Positions 26,791 through 35,278 of a stretch of 64,000 bases of DNA are shown here, piece after piece. The DNA lies in contig NZ_JASBQE010000022.1 in assembly GCF_029960785.1 (NCBI RefSeq), forward strand, positions 86,783-150,782. Reading direction: 5' to 3'. The position numbers and the translations under genes are program-made. Within the stretch, counting starts at the first letter, position 1, and each line of letters opens with the position of its first letter. The DNA is from Polyangium sp. 15x6. GTDB lineage: Bacteria; Myxococcota_A; Polyangia; Polyangiales; Polyangiaceae. Below the pieces are notes generated by a model. That model had not been told where the DNA came from, searched no databases, and saw only the letters and a program-made list of their open reading frames with translations.

Positions 26791-27429
26791 TCAGCCCGGC
26801 GCCGTGGCGAGCGAATCTCGGAGGCGCCGGGCGAGCTCGTCGAAGCGGCTCGCCGACGCGTCCGGCCGGAGGAGCGGGATGTCGTCGAAGCCCCCGCGCA
26901 CCGGGCACATCTCGCAGCGCCCCCACTCGAAGAGGAGCCCCGCGCGAAGGCCCGCCCCGCGCGCCGCCAGCACGTCCACCGCCGCGTCGCCGACCATCCA
27001 CGAGCGCGCCGGATCGAGCCCGAGCGCCTCCACGAGCGACAGCAGCATCCCCGGCTTCGGCTTGCGGCATGCGCAGTCCGTGGCGAGCGTCGGGTCGCCG
27101 CCCGGCCCGCCTTCGGGGTGATGCAGGCATGCGCGCACCGCCTCGATGCGGATGCCCTCGCGGGCGAGCGCGTCGACGAGCGCATCGTTCGTCCGGGTGA
27201 TGGCGCTCTCGGGGATCTGGCCCTTCGCCGCGCCGGGCTGGTTCGTGGCGATCGCCAGGACGAACCCGGCGTTTTGCAGGAGCGCGAGCCCTTGCACGAC
27301 GCCGGGCAGGAGGCGGACGTGATCGGGATGGAAGGCGCTCACCACGGCGCCGAGCTCGGGGTCGCGGACGAAGTCGATGAGCGTCCCGTCGCGGTCGAGG
27401 ATCACGCCGGGGCGCGCGGGCCCGTTCAT
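26791..27429 (-). CDS. gmhB: D-glycero-D-manno-heptose 1,7-bisphosphate 7-phosphatase-like HAD enzyme
   Basis: 212 residues. HAD motifs: VILDRDGTLIDFV (nucleophile and acid Asp), IATNQPGAAKG (motif II), CACRKPKPGM (motif III Lys) and MVGDAAVDVLAA (motif IV). The Cys/His set CLHHPEG...CAC is the zinc-binding loop typical of GmhB. The C-terminus carries an extra ~30 residues with CEMCPVRGG. The ATG overlaps the gmhA stop by ATGA. Together with gmhA it would make heptose 1-phosphate for lipopolysaccharide or another heptosylated glycan; the nucleotide-transfer gene hldE is not in view. Confidence 0.9.
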   Translation of the reverse strand: MNGPARPGVILDRDGTLIDFVRDPELGAVVSAFHPDHVRLLPGVVQGLALLQNAGFVLAIATNQPGAAKGQIPESAITRTNDALVDALAREGIRIEAVRACLHHPEGGPGGDPTLATDCACRKPKPGMLLSLVEALGLDPARSWMVGDAAVDVLAARGAGLRAGLLFEWGRCEMCPVRGGFDDIPLLRPDASASRFDELARRLRDSLATAPG

Positions 27430-28043
27430 GCCTCGGCCACCATCTGCCGCAGCCGCTCGCAGATCAGGTGGTGGTAGACCTCGTGGAAGCCCTCGACGTG
27501 CGGCGTCGACGTGTGCCCGCCGGAGGTCCGCGGCACGATGATCGACGCGTCGGCCATCTGCCTGAGCGCGCCGCCGTCGTAGCCGACGAGCGCGACCACC
27601 TTGCCGCCGTGCTTCTTCACGAAGTCGGCCGCGGCGACCAGGTTCTGCGACCAGGGCCCGGCCTTGTCCGCGCCCGAGCCGCCGTGGACGCTCAGGCAAA
27701 CGAGCACGTCGCCCGGGCCCATCGAGCCATCGAGCTGCTCGAGGAAAATCCGGTTGAAGCCCACGTCGTTCGTGAGCGCGCTGATGAGGGCCGCGTTGTC
27801 GCAGAGCGAGCGGCACTTGAAGCGCTTTTTCCCTTCCGCCCAGGTGAACTTCGCGATGTCGCAGGCGAGGTGGCTCGCGTTCGCGGCGCTGCCGCCGTTG
27901 CCGCAGGTGTAGATGGTGCGGTCGTTTTTCCAGGCGTCGAAGAGGATGTCGATGACGGCCGTGAGGTCTTCCCGGCTCGTGCCGAGGGCGATCTCGGCCG
28001 TCTCGCGCAGGTAGGTGTCGACGAAATCGTGGGTGGACGGCAT
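27426..28043 (-). CDS. gmhA: Phosphoheptose isomerase (SIS domain)
   Basis: 205 residues. It isomerises sedoheptulose 7-phosphate to D-glycero-D-manno-heptose 7-phosphate in the cytoplasm. The SIS domain shows TCGNGGSAANASHLACDIAKF, LVCLSVHGGSGADK and KVVALVGYDGGALRQMAD, and the family C-terminus GFHEVYHHLICERLR. First gene of a leftward four-gene operon (gmhA, gmhB, transaldolase, methyltransferase/glycosyltransferase). Some bacteria use such proteins for other heptoses, for example in GDP-heptose pathways, which the sequence does not rule out. Confidence 0.93.
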   Translation of the reverse strand: MPSTHDFVDTYLRETAEIALGTSREDLTAVIDILFDAWKNDRTIYTCGNGGSAANASHLACDIAKFTWAEGKKRFKCRSLCDNAALISALTNDVGFNRIFLEQLDGSMGPGDVLVCLSVHGGSGADKAGPWSQNLVAAADFVKKHGGKVVALVGYDGGALRQMADASIIVPRTSGGHTSTPHVEGFHEVYHHLICERLRQMVAEA

Positions 28044-28101
28044 GGGGGCGTCGTTCTAGCGCAGAGCTCGGACCCTGGGGAGGGGGCGCGCCTTCCTGGC
28101 T

Positions 28102-30006
28102 TCACAGGTTGATCTGCATCCCGAACTCCACCACGCGCCCCGGCGGCAGCCCGAAGTACATGGTCGCGGGCCGCGCGTTCCGGGAAATGAAGGCGAAGAG
28201 GCCTTTTCGCCATCGCATCATCTTCGACCGGCCCGTGGGCAGGAGCGTCTCGCGGCCGAGGTAATAACTCGTGCGTTTCAGGTCGATGACGAGCCCGTGC
28301 GCCTTGCAGGCGAGCAGCACGCTCGGCACGTGGGGCGTCTGCATGAAGCCGTAACGCGCCCGCACCCGATAAAAACCGTTCCCTTTGTCGATGATGCTGA
28401 TGCGCTCCTCGGGCGGGATCTCGGGGACGCGCTCGTTCGTCACCGAGAGCAAGACGACCTGCTCGTGCAGGACCTGGTTGTGCTTGAAATGGTGGAGCAG
28501 GACGGGCGGCGTCCCGTGCGGGTTCGAGGCCATGAAGACGGCGGTCCCGTGCACGCGGAACGGCTTGATCCGGCCCACGTCGTCCAGGAATTGATCGAGC
28601 GGCAGGAGATCGGCCTTGAAGGCCTCGCCGAGGATGCGCCGGCCTGTCTTCCAGGTCGTCATCACCGTGAAGATGCCGAGGGCCATGACGACGGGGAACC
28701 AGCCGCCATGGAGGAACTTGGCCGCATTTGCTGCGAAAAACGCGATGTCGATGGCCAGGAAGACCAGGACGGGCGGCAGGGCTTTCCAGAGCGGCCAGCT
28801 CCAGCGCTGCCGCACCACGAAGAAATACACGATCGTGGTGATGGCCATCGTGCCGGTGACCGCGATTCCGTAGGCCGCCGCGAGCGCGCTCGAGGTGCGG
28901 AACGTGAGGACCAGGGCCACGCAGAGGACGAGCAGGGCGCGGTTGATCTCCGGGATGTAGATCTGCCCCTCGGTGTGCTTCGAGGTGTGGACGATGCTGA
29001 CGCGCGGAAAATACCCGAGCTGCACGGCCTGCTGGGTGAGCGAGTACGCCCCGGAGATGAGCGCCTGCGAGGCGACGATCGTGGCCGCCGTGGCGATCGC
29101 GACGGTCGGCAAGAGGGCCCAGGACGGGACGAGCTCATAAAAAGGATTCGTGGCGGCGCCGGGCTTCGCGAGCAGGAGCGCCCCCTGGCCGAAATAATTG
29201 AGCAGCAGCGCGGGCCAGACCACGAAATACCACGCGGCGCGGATCGGGCCGCGTCCGAAATGGCCCATGTCCGCATAAAGCGCCTCGGCGCCCGTGATGC
29301 AGAGGACCACGGAGCCGAGCACCATGAATCCGTGACTGCCGTGCAGGACGAAGAACTGCACCGCGTACCGGGGATCCACGGCGGCGAGGACCGACGGGTT
29401 CGCCGCGACGTATCTACCGCCGAGCAGGGCGATCGTGATGAACCAGACGAGCGTGATGGGTCCGAAGACCTTGCCGATTCCCCCGGTGCCGTGTTTCTGC
29501 GCCAGAAACAGGGCGACCAGAATGGCGACCGTGAGCGGCACGACGAGCGGGCGGAGCTTGTGGGTCGCGACTTCGAGGCCCTCCATGGCCGAGAGGACCG
29601 AGATCGCGGGGGTGATGACGCCGTCCCCATAAAGCAGGGCCGCGCCGAAGAGCACGAGGAGGACGAGCGGCCCGGTGGGATTGCCTTTGCGCGGCGGGAC
29701 CAGGGCGAGCAGCGCCATGATGCCGCCGGAGCCTTGGTTGTCCGCTTTCATGATGAACGTGAGATACTTGATCGTCACGACCATCAGGAGGGTCCAGAAA
29801 ACCAGCGAAAGGACCCCGAGGACGTTCTGCGGCGTGGGCTCGACCCGGTGCGGCGCGGACGGGCTGAAGCACTCTTTGATGGCGTAAAGCGGGCTCGTAC
29901 CGATATCACCGAAGACGACGCCGAGCGCGCCGAGGACCAGAGCCGCGCGGGGGGCATGGGCCACGTGCGCGCCGGGCTGAGCAGCCCTCGAGAGTTCGTC
30001 TGTCAT
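28102..30006 (-). CDS. kup: Low-affinity potassium transporter Kup
   Basis: 634 residues, normal Kup length. A proton-coupled K+ uptake carrier of the inner membrane. N-terminal GALGVVFGDIGTSPLYAIKECF is the family signature; GDGVITPAISVLSAMEGLEV and QHAL-type membrane segments follow (about 12 in all), then a cytoplasmic C-terminal domain of about 180 residues ending GRVVEFGMQINL. ATG at 30006 with RBS-like purines. A single gene, divergent from the histidine kinase. Confidence 0.97.
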   Translation of the reverse strand: MTDELSRAAQPGAHVAHAPRAALVLGALGVVFGDIGTSPLYAIKECFSPSAPHRVEPTPQNVLGVLSLVFWTLLMVVTIKYLTFIMKADNQGSGGIMALLALVPPRKGNPTGPLVLLVLFGAALLYGDGVITPAISVLSAMEGLEVATHKLRPLVVPLTVAILVALFLAQKHGTGGIGKVFGPITLVWFITIALLGGRYVAANPSVLAAVDPRYAVQFFVLHGSHGFMVLGSVVLCITGAEALYADMGHFGRGPIRAAWYFVVWPALLLNYFGQGALLLAKPGAATNPFYELVPSWALLPTVAIATAATIVASQALISGAYSLTQQAVQLGYFPRVSIVHTSKHTEGQIYIPEINRALLVLCVALVLTFRTSSALAAAYGIAVTGTMAITTIVYFFVVRQRWSWPLWKALPPVLVFLAIDIAFFAANAAKFLHGGWFPVVMALGIFTVMTTWKTGRRILGEAFKADLLPLDQFLDDVGRIKPFRVHGTAVFMASNPHGTPPVLLHHFKHNQVLHEQVVLLSVTNERVPEIPPEERISIIDKGNGFYRVRARYGFMQTPHVPSVLLACKAHGLVIDLKRTSYYLGRETLLPTGRSKMMRWRKGLFAFISRNARPATMYFGLPPGRVVEFGMQINL

Positions 30007-30217
30007 CTTGGCCAGTAGGTAAGGCCAACCGAGCGGAGAGGCGAGCGAGCGATGGGCGGAAACGACGCGGGCGTATGCCCGTCACGGATTGGCTGTGTCC
30101 TCGACGGGCCGGTCGTTATCGCTGGACCATGCGGCAGCGCGCCCCGACGCCCGCTCCCGCCTCCGCTCCCGCTGCACCAAATACCTCGAATGCGGCCCCG
30201 TGTGGCCAGAGGGAACG

Positions 30218-32641
30218 ATGGCGGACGAAGCACAGCTCGATCGGTCCCCCGATGGGCCTCCGCGGCTCGGGGCCTTTCTCCGATCGAGCGGCGAGCGGAT
30301 CCTCCGTGAATGGGTCGACCGCGCCCGCGCCTTGCCGGACGCGCAGACATTGCCACACGGCGTCTTGCGGGATCACATGCCGCACATCCTCGAAGCGCTC
30401 GCCTGCGCCCTCGAGCCGGGCGAGCACGCGGGTTGCGCCAAGAAAAAACGCGCCCCGGACATCCACGCCCTCGCGCGCCTCGAAGTGGGGTTCGATTTGC
30501 GGGAGGTGATGGCCGAGTATGCCATGCTCCGCCGCTGCGTCCTCGAGCTCTGGGCCGAGGAGATCGGGGATCTCGCGCCCATTCGCGACGTTCTGGCCTT
30601 CGATCGGGCCATCGACGAGGCGGCCCTTGCGGCCGTCGCGAAATACACCGCCGCGCGCGAGCGGACCCTGCGCGCGCTCGACGCCATGTCCAATGCGGCG
30701 CTGAGCAGCCAGGGCATCCAGAACTTCCTCCATAGCTTTTTCGTCGCTTTGCGCGAAACCTCGCCGATCGTCGATTCCGCGGCGATTTACGTGGTCGAGG
30801 GCGAAGACCTCGTCGTCCGCGCGGCGTTGGGCCCTGCGCAGGAGGCGTCGCTGGGGACGCGGGTCTCTCGCGGCCAATGCCTGGCGGGACGCGCCGTGCT
30901 CGCGGCCGCGCCGATCGACAGCGTCGATACCCGCGTCGATTCTCGCGTGAGCGCGGCGATCGACAAGGGAAAAGTCCGCTCGGCGTACGCGGTCCCGCTC
31001 GAGATCGGGGGCCGCGTCGCGGCCGTGATCGTGATCGGCGCCGCGACGGCGCGGGCTCTCTCCGACGAGGATCGGCTCATCGTGCGCGCGCTCGCGGCGC
31101 GCGCGGCTGCGATCCTGGCGCTCAAGCAGAGCCACGACGAGACCCGCGCCGCCCTCGCCGTGCTCTCGACGTTCATGGAATCCTCGCCCCTCGGCCTCGC
31201 CTTTCTCGATTGCGATCTGCGCGTCGTGCGGGTCAACACGGCGATGGCCGAGATCCAACGGAGGCGAATCGAGGAGTATCCGGGGCAGCCTTTCCGCGAG
31301 TTCGTGCCCCCGCCGATCGCCCCGGAGACCGAAAAGATCCTGAGGCAGGTGCTCGCGACGGGCAAGCCCCTCCTCGGGCGAGAGGTCTTCGTGGAATGGC
31401 CGCCCGGCAGCAGCCAGCGCGCTGGATTCAGCAGTTATTTTCCGGTCCGCGGCCCCGACGACACGATCCTCGGCCTCGGCATCGTCGTGCAGGACATCAC
31501 CGACAAGAAGGCCGCCGAACAGGCGCTCCGCCAGAGCCAGGCCGCGCTCCTGGAGAGCGAGCAGCGGCTCCGGATCGTCGTCGACAGCTTGCCGTACCTC
31601 ATCAACTTCGTCGGCGCGGACGAGCGGTATCGGCTGAACAACAAGGCCTACGAGGTCTGGTTCGGCGTGCCGCCGGCGGAGCTCCGGGGAAAACGTGTCG
31701 TCGAGGTGATCGGCGAAGAGAATTACCGATGGGTCAAGCCGCTCATCGATCGCGCGCTCCGCGGCGAGACGGTCGAGCGCGAATTACCTTTCGTGTTCCG
31801 AGGCGGGCGCCGAGGATTCGTTCATCTCGTGTTCGTCCCGCAGCTCTCGGCCGATGGGCGGGTCCTCGGCTACGTATCGCTCGCCACGGACATCTCGGAG
31901 CGAAAGCGGCGCGAATCGGAGGATCGGAGCCGGCTGGAGTTCGAGCAGCAGCTCATCGGGATCGTATCGCACGATCTCCGCAATCCGCTCACCGCGATCA
32001 CGCTCGCGGCCACGGTGCTCCTGCGCCGGGAAGACCTCGACGCGCGCGCCACGAAGACGGCGGCGCGGATCCTCGCCTCGGCGGAGCGCGCCGTTCGATT
32101 GATCCACGATCTGCTCGATTTCACGGCCGCGCGCCTCGGCCGAGGTATCCCGATCGCGCCCCGCGAGGCCGATTTTCATGCGGTCGTGGCGGGTGTGCTC
32201 GACGAGGTGCATGTCGCCTTCCCAGAGCGAGCGTTTCGCGCGGAGCACGTGGGCGACGGTCGAGGGGTTTTCGATACGGACAGGGTCGCGCAGGTGGTCA
32301 CGAACATCACGAGCAATGCCGTGCAATACGGAACGGCCGGGACGCCGGTGACGGTGCGGACCGAGGGCACGGCGACGGAGCTCGCGCTTTCCGTGCACAA
32401 CCGCGGTCCTGCGATTCCCGACGCGATCCGGCCGAATCTATTCGCGCCGATGCAACGTGGCGACGTGCCGGGAGATCCGCGGAGCCGGAGCGTGGGCCTC
32501 GGGCTTTACATCGTGAAAGCGATCGTCGAGGCCCACGGCGGCCGGATCGAGGTGCGCTCGACGGAGGAAGAGGGAACGACGTTCGTCGTGTGGATCCCGA
32601 GGCAAGCGAAGGTCACGAAGGAGCCGGGTCTCCCCGGGTAA
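30218..32641 (+). CDS. GAF/PAS sensor histidine kinase with RsbR-like N-terminal domain
   Basis: 807 residues from ATG 30218; 43 upstream in-frame residues look non-coding. Order: RsbRD-N-like helical domain about 10-150 (LRSSGERILREWVDRAR, FDLREVMAEYAMLRR), GAF about 170-310 (RGQCLAGRAVLAAAPI, VRSAYAVPLEIGGRVAAVIV), PAS about 320-440, PAS about 455-570, HisKA with LIGIVSHDLRNPLTAITLA (phospho-acceptor His near 610), HATPase with ITSNAVQYG and SVGLGLYIVKAIVEAHGG. No membrane segment. The ATPase N-box and G2 box are intact, so it should be active. No response regulator lies beside it; repeat copy 5 follows its stop. Confidence 0.93.
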   Translation: MADEAQLDRSPDGPPRLGAFLRSSGERILREWVDRARALPDAQTLPHGVLRDHMPHILEALACALEPGEHAGCAKKKRAPDIHALARLEVGFDLREVMAEYAMLRRCVLELWAEEIGDLAPIRDVLAFDRAIDEAALAAVAKYTAARERTLRALDAMSNAALSSQGIQNFLHSFFVALRETSPIVDSAAIYVVEGEDLVVRAALGPAQEASLGTRVSRGQCLAGRAVLAAAPIDSVDTRVDSRVSAAIDKGKVRSAYAVPLEIGGRVAAVIVIGAATARALSDEDRLIVRALAARAAAILALKQSHDETRAALAVLSTFMESSPLGLAFLDCDLRVVRVNTAMAEIQRRRIEEYPGQPFREFVPPPIAPETEKILRQVLATGKPLLGREVFVEWPPGSSQRAGFSSYFPVRGPDDTILGLGIVVQDITDKKAAEQALRQSQAALLESEQRLRIVVDSLPYLINFVGADERYRLNNKAYEVWFGVPPAELRGKRVVEVIGEENYRWVKPLIDRALRGETVERELPFVFRGGRRGFVHLVFVPQLSADGRVLGYVSLATDISERKRRESEDRSRLEFEQQLIGIVSHDLRNPLTAITLAATVLLRREDLDARATKTAARILASAERAVRLIHDLLDFTAARLGRGIPIAPREADFHAVVAGVLDEVHVAFPERAFRAEHVGDGRGVFDTDRVAQVVTNITSNAVQYGTAGTPVTVRTEGTATELALSVHNRGPAIPDAIRPNLFAPMQRGDVPGDPRSRSVGLGLYIVKAIVEAHGGRIEVRSTEEEGTTFVVWIPRQAKVTKEPGLPG

Positions 32642-32684
32642 AACGTGATCGGGCGGGGGAGGGGTCTCATCGGGGACCGTGGAG

Positions 32685-32788
32685 CCGGGGCGCTGCCCCG
32701 GGCCCCGCGGGGGCTGTTCGCCCCTCGACCCGAACCAGGGCAAGCCCTGGACCTCAGGTGGAAAAACTGCGCTGCGCGCAGTTTTTCC
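32685..32788 (-). repeat. Four-hairpin dispersed repeat, copy 5
   Basis: A 32685-32701 (CCGGGGC/GCCCCGG), B 32710-32724 (GGGGC/GCCCC), C 32735-32750 (CCAGGGC/GCCCTGG, loop AA), D 32760-32788 (13-bp perfect stem GGAAAAACTGCGC, loop TGC). It starts 44 bases after the histidine kinase stop. The 70 bases after D (to about 32860) resemble those after D in copy 3 (shared CAGGCCG...TGGCAAGACC...CAGCGC...GCCG), so the element may be about 170 bases long. The rest of the 398-base gap to 33039 holds one more hairpin (32968-33002). Confidence 0.85.
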
Positions 32789-32967
32789 AGCAGGCCGGTG
32801 GCAAGACCGTGGAGGAGCGTTTCAAGCTGAACCGTCAGCGCCGCCGGTTGGGTTGGCAGGGGGTGAGGGAATTTCAGCGAGGGCGTGGGTTCTCCCGCGA
32901 CTCCCGCGACGAACCAATCCGCTCTTTTGCCATTGCCTCCGACCTCAATTCATGAGACAAAGCAAGC

Positions 32968-33002
32968 GACGCCAGCCGGTGCTGGTAACACCGGCTGGCG
33001 TC
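32968..33002. promoter_or_regulatory. Perfect 14-bp stem-loop upstream of an ECF sigma factor gene
   Basis: GACGCCAGCCGGTG and CACCGGCTGGCGTC are exact inverted repeats separated by the seven bases CTGGTAA, 38 bases before the sigma factor ATG. There is no T-run on either side, so it is not a standard intrinsic terminator. It could be an operator for a dimeric regulator, an mRNA leader structure, or a terminator for the region upstream. Confidence 0.6.
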
Positions 33003-33039
33003 TGACCCACGACACCGCGATACCCGGAGCCATGAGCTA

Positions 33040-33579
33040 ATGGTCACGATACCCGTCCATCATCCGCCGGCAAACTTTTCTGCGTCGCACGCCTTGCTCG
33101 GCCGCCTTTACCTCGAACACCGCGCTTTCCTGCGCCGTCTCCTTCTCGTCCAGGCGGTCCCTCTCCGCGACGTGGAGGATGTCCTGCAGGAGGTTTTCAT
33201 CACGGTATGGCGTCGCCTCTCGTGCCTGGTCACGCCGGAGCAGGCGCGCCCGTGGTTGGTATTGATCGGGCTCAACCATGCGCGCAATCATCGCCGGCTC
33301 GTGCGATGCGAGCGTGAGGTCCTCGCCGGCTGCGCGGAAGACCTTCCCGAGCAGGAAGACCGGACCACGCCGGAGACATATCTGCATGCGATGTACGGCA
33401 TGTTTCGGCTCAAGCGATTCCTGGAGAAGATCGGCCCGCGCCTCCGGGCCGCGGTGATACCGTTCCTGGAGGGGAAATCGATCACGGAGATTGCAGCGTC
33501 GCTCGGCATCAAAACGAAGGCCGTCGATGGTCGCCTGCGTCTCGCGCGAAAGCGTTTGGAGATGCTCGCGCTCGCGTGA
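33040..33579 (+). CDS. ECF-type RNA polymerase sigma factor
   Basis: 179 residues. Region 2: YLEHRAFLRRLLLVQAVPL followed by DVEDVLQEVFITVWRRLS, the core-binding and -10 recognition helices; region 4: GPRLRAAVIPFLEGKSITEIAASLGI followed by KTKAVDGRLRLARKRL, the helix-turn-helix for -35 binding. A GGAG lies eight bases before the ATG. No anti-sigma gene is adjacent, so control must come from elsewhere or from the perfect hairpin in its leader. Confidence 0.9.
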   Translation: MVTIPVHHPPANFSASHALLGRLYLEHRAFLRRLLLVQAVPLRDVEDVLQEVFITVWRRLSCLVTPEQARPWLVLIGLNHARNHRRLVRCEREVLAGCAEDLPEQEDRTTPETYLHAMYGMFRLKRFLEKIGPRLRAAVIPFLEGKSITEIAASLGIKTKAVDGRLRLARKRLEMLALA

Positions 33580-33649
33580 CTTCCGTTTGCGCAAGCGCAC
33601 GCGCCTCCGCCTCCGCCCCTGCCTCCGCCGCCGCCCCCGCTCCCGCCCC

Positions 33650-33769
33650 CGCGCACCGTGACGCCCGCGTGCACGTTGAAGCCCGACACCTCCGCGGCCC
33701 ACGGGCCCTTGCCCGCAGCGCGGAAGCGAGCGTCATCGAGCGCTAGCAAGATGCCGCTTGTCCCCGACA
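33650..33769 (-). pseudogene. Possible IS91-type transposase remnant
   Basis: On the minus strand a short open stretch beginning MLSGTSGILLALDDARF contains EVSGFNVHAGVTV, which resembles the FNLHAxVxV motif seen in IS91/Y2-type transposases; it then runs into a glycine-only stretch from simple-sequence DNA (33600-33655, CCGCC-rich). It is a guess from one short motif. The 218-base gap between the sigma factor and the next gene holds nothing else that I recognise. Confidence 0.3.
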
Positions 33770-33797
33770 GCATCAATTCGGTACATTCCGCGGCCTG

Positions 33798-34658
33798 ATG
33801 GACACGGCAGCGACGATCGCCACAGAATATGCTCACCAGCTCGACGCGGCCGCCCTCCGCCGCGCGCGCATCTTGGTGAGAGGCACCGCGGAGCGCTTCA
33901 AGACGCTGGACGGCAGCACCAACTACATCCTTGCGTGCGCGAGCGAGGCCGCGCCGGAAGTCGTGGCGGCGTCGGCCACGAACACGTTTCGCGCCTACTG
34001 CAGGGCGCTCTGGAGCGAAGACTTTGCGCTCGAACAGCGGTGGGCCGACCGCACCACCAACGACGCCATCGACGAGGCATTCACGAGGCTCGATCGCAGC
34101 GGTATCGTGGCGATGCAGAACGTCGGCGGCACCCAGGCGATGGGATGGGCCGAGGTCAACGCGCGTATTGCCTCGCTCGGGTCGAAGAAGAAGAAGGTGC
34201 TCGGCGCGGTCTTCTACCACTCCCAGGATGTCGAGCGCGGCGTCGAAGGCGAGGGCCTCCTTCTGACGTTCGGCGCGCTGGACGGGACGGACGAGAGCGC
34301 CTCCGCCGTCGCGAACGCCGTCCTCGACGCCCTGCGCGCCGAGGGGGTGGCCTGCGAGTGGAGCGGTGAAATCGACGCGCGCATTCGCATCGCGCCGTTC
34401 GCGTGGAAGAAGCGGAGATGGACGAAGCCTCCGGAGAGGCAGGCTCCCGTGCCGTGGCGGACATTCGTGCATCCCGACGGGCGCGTGTGGTCGGTCGCGG
34501 GATTGAACAACCGCGTCTGCGTCCGGATGAGAGACATAGACGGCGACATCCTCGAGCGTCAGACGGCGTCGAAGGACATCGCGACCGACGTGGCTGCGCT
34601 GACCAACGAGCAGCTGGCGGAGGGCTTCACGCCAAGTGGGTCGTCGATGAGGATTTGA
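33798..34658 (+). CDS. DUF6891-like protein of unknown function
   Basis: 286 residues, no signal or membrane segment. The middle shows an arrangement I associate with DUF6891: EAFTRLDRSGIVAMQNVGG, AVFYHSQDVERGVEGEGLLL, TFGALDGTDE, EGVACEWSGEIDARIRI. The Cys residues often seen after the first motif are missing here (GTQAMG instead). A C-terminal part (FVHPDGRVWSVAGLNNRVCVRMRD) adds a small beta domain that looks like a WGR-type or SH3-like fold, uncertain. Nothing in the context indicates its job. Confidence 0.7.
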   Translation: MDTAATIATEYAHQLDAAALRRARILVRGTAERFKTLDGSTNYILACASEAAPEVVAASATNTFRAYCRALWSEDFALEQRWADRTTNDAIDEAFTRLDRSGIVAMQNVGGTQAMGWAEVNARIASLGSKKKKVLGAVFYHSQDVERGVEGEGLLLTFGALDGTDESASAVANAVLDALRAEGVACEWSGEIDARIRIAPFAWKKRRWTKPPERQAPVPWRTFVHPDGRVWSVAGLNNRVCVRMRDIDGDILERQTASKDIATDVAALTNEQLAEGFTPSGSSMRI

Positions 34659-34744
34659 CGACGCGCGCCGGAGCCAGAAGTGGCGGGAGAGCATGCCGCT
34701 CTTGCGCAGCACCGCTTCCGCCTCCGCCTCTCCGTTGGCGTCGC

Positions 34745-35203
34745 TCAGCCCCCGTCGGGCGATGAGCAGACACAGGCGCTGGCGGCGGGAAAGAGCACCC
34801 AGCAGGCCCATTCGCCGCTTTCACAGCTACACAGCCATTGATCGAGCGGCGACGACAGACCTCCGGGGGCCGGCGGCATCCCGCAACAATCGCGCGTGTG
34901 TCCCGCTACGCAGACCTCGTCACCGATGCACGCGCCGCACGGAAGTGCCTCCCATGTCTGCACCCCGCATGAGGGCGCTGACTGTGCTCCCGACGTGTAG
35001 GCGTCGAACTTCGCCGGCGCCGGTTCCCAGGCATGGCTGCAAGTACCGGCCTCGCCGCCTTGGGCGCCGGTGCCCCCATCGGCTCCTCCGCCCCCGTCTG
35101 CGGCACCCCCTATCGACGAACCCGAGCAGCTCGACGCTATGAGCAGCAGCCAAGGGCACAGGATGACGAGCGTTCGTTGGTGAGTCCTGGGCTGAAACTG
35201 CAT
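34745..35203 (-). CDS. Cysteine-rich lipoprotein
   Basis: 152 residues. Signal with lipobox IASSC (Cys26), a Gly/Ala/Asp-rich spacer (GGAADGGGGADGGTGAQGG), then a compact domain with about 12 Cys (CSHAWEP, SCGVQTWEALPCGACIGDEVC, RDCCG, WLCSCESGEWACWV, ACVCSSP) that must be disulfide-bonded outside the cytoplasm. This spacer-plus-Cys pattern is common in secreted myxobacterial lipoproteins of unknown role. Confidence 0.75.
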   Translation of the reverse strand: MQFQPRTHQRTLVILCPWLLLIASSCSGSSIGGAADGGGGADGGTGAQGGEAGTCSHAWEPAPAKFDAYTSGAQSAPSCGVQTWEALPCGACIGDEVCVAGHTRDCCGMPPAPGGLSSPLDQWLCSCESGEWACWVLFPAASACVCSSPDGG

Positions 35204-35278
35204 GGAACACCTCGCACAGCGAGAGCGGAGGCGGAAGCGGCAAGCGCCTCCGCCCGCTCCTTCTTCAACCTGGCCTTT

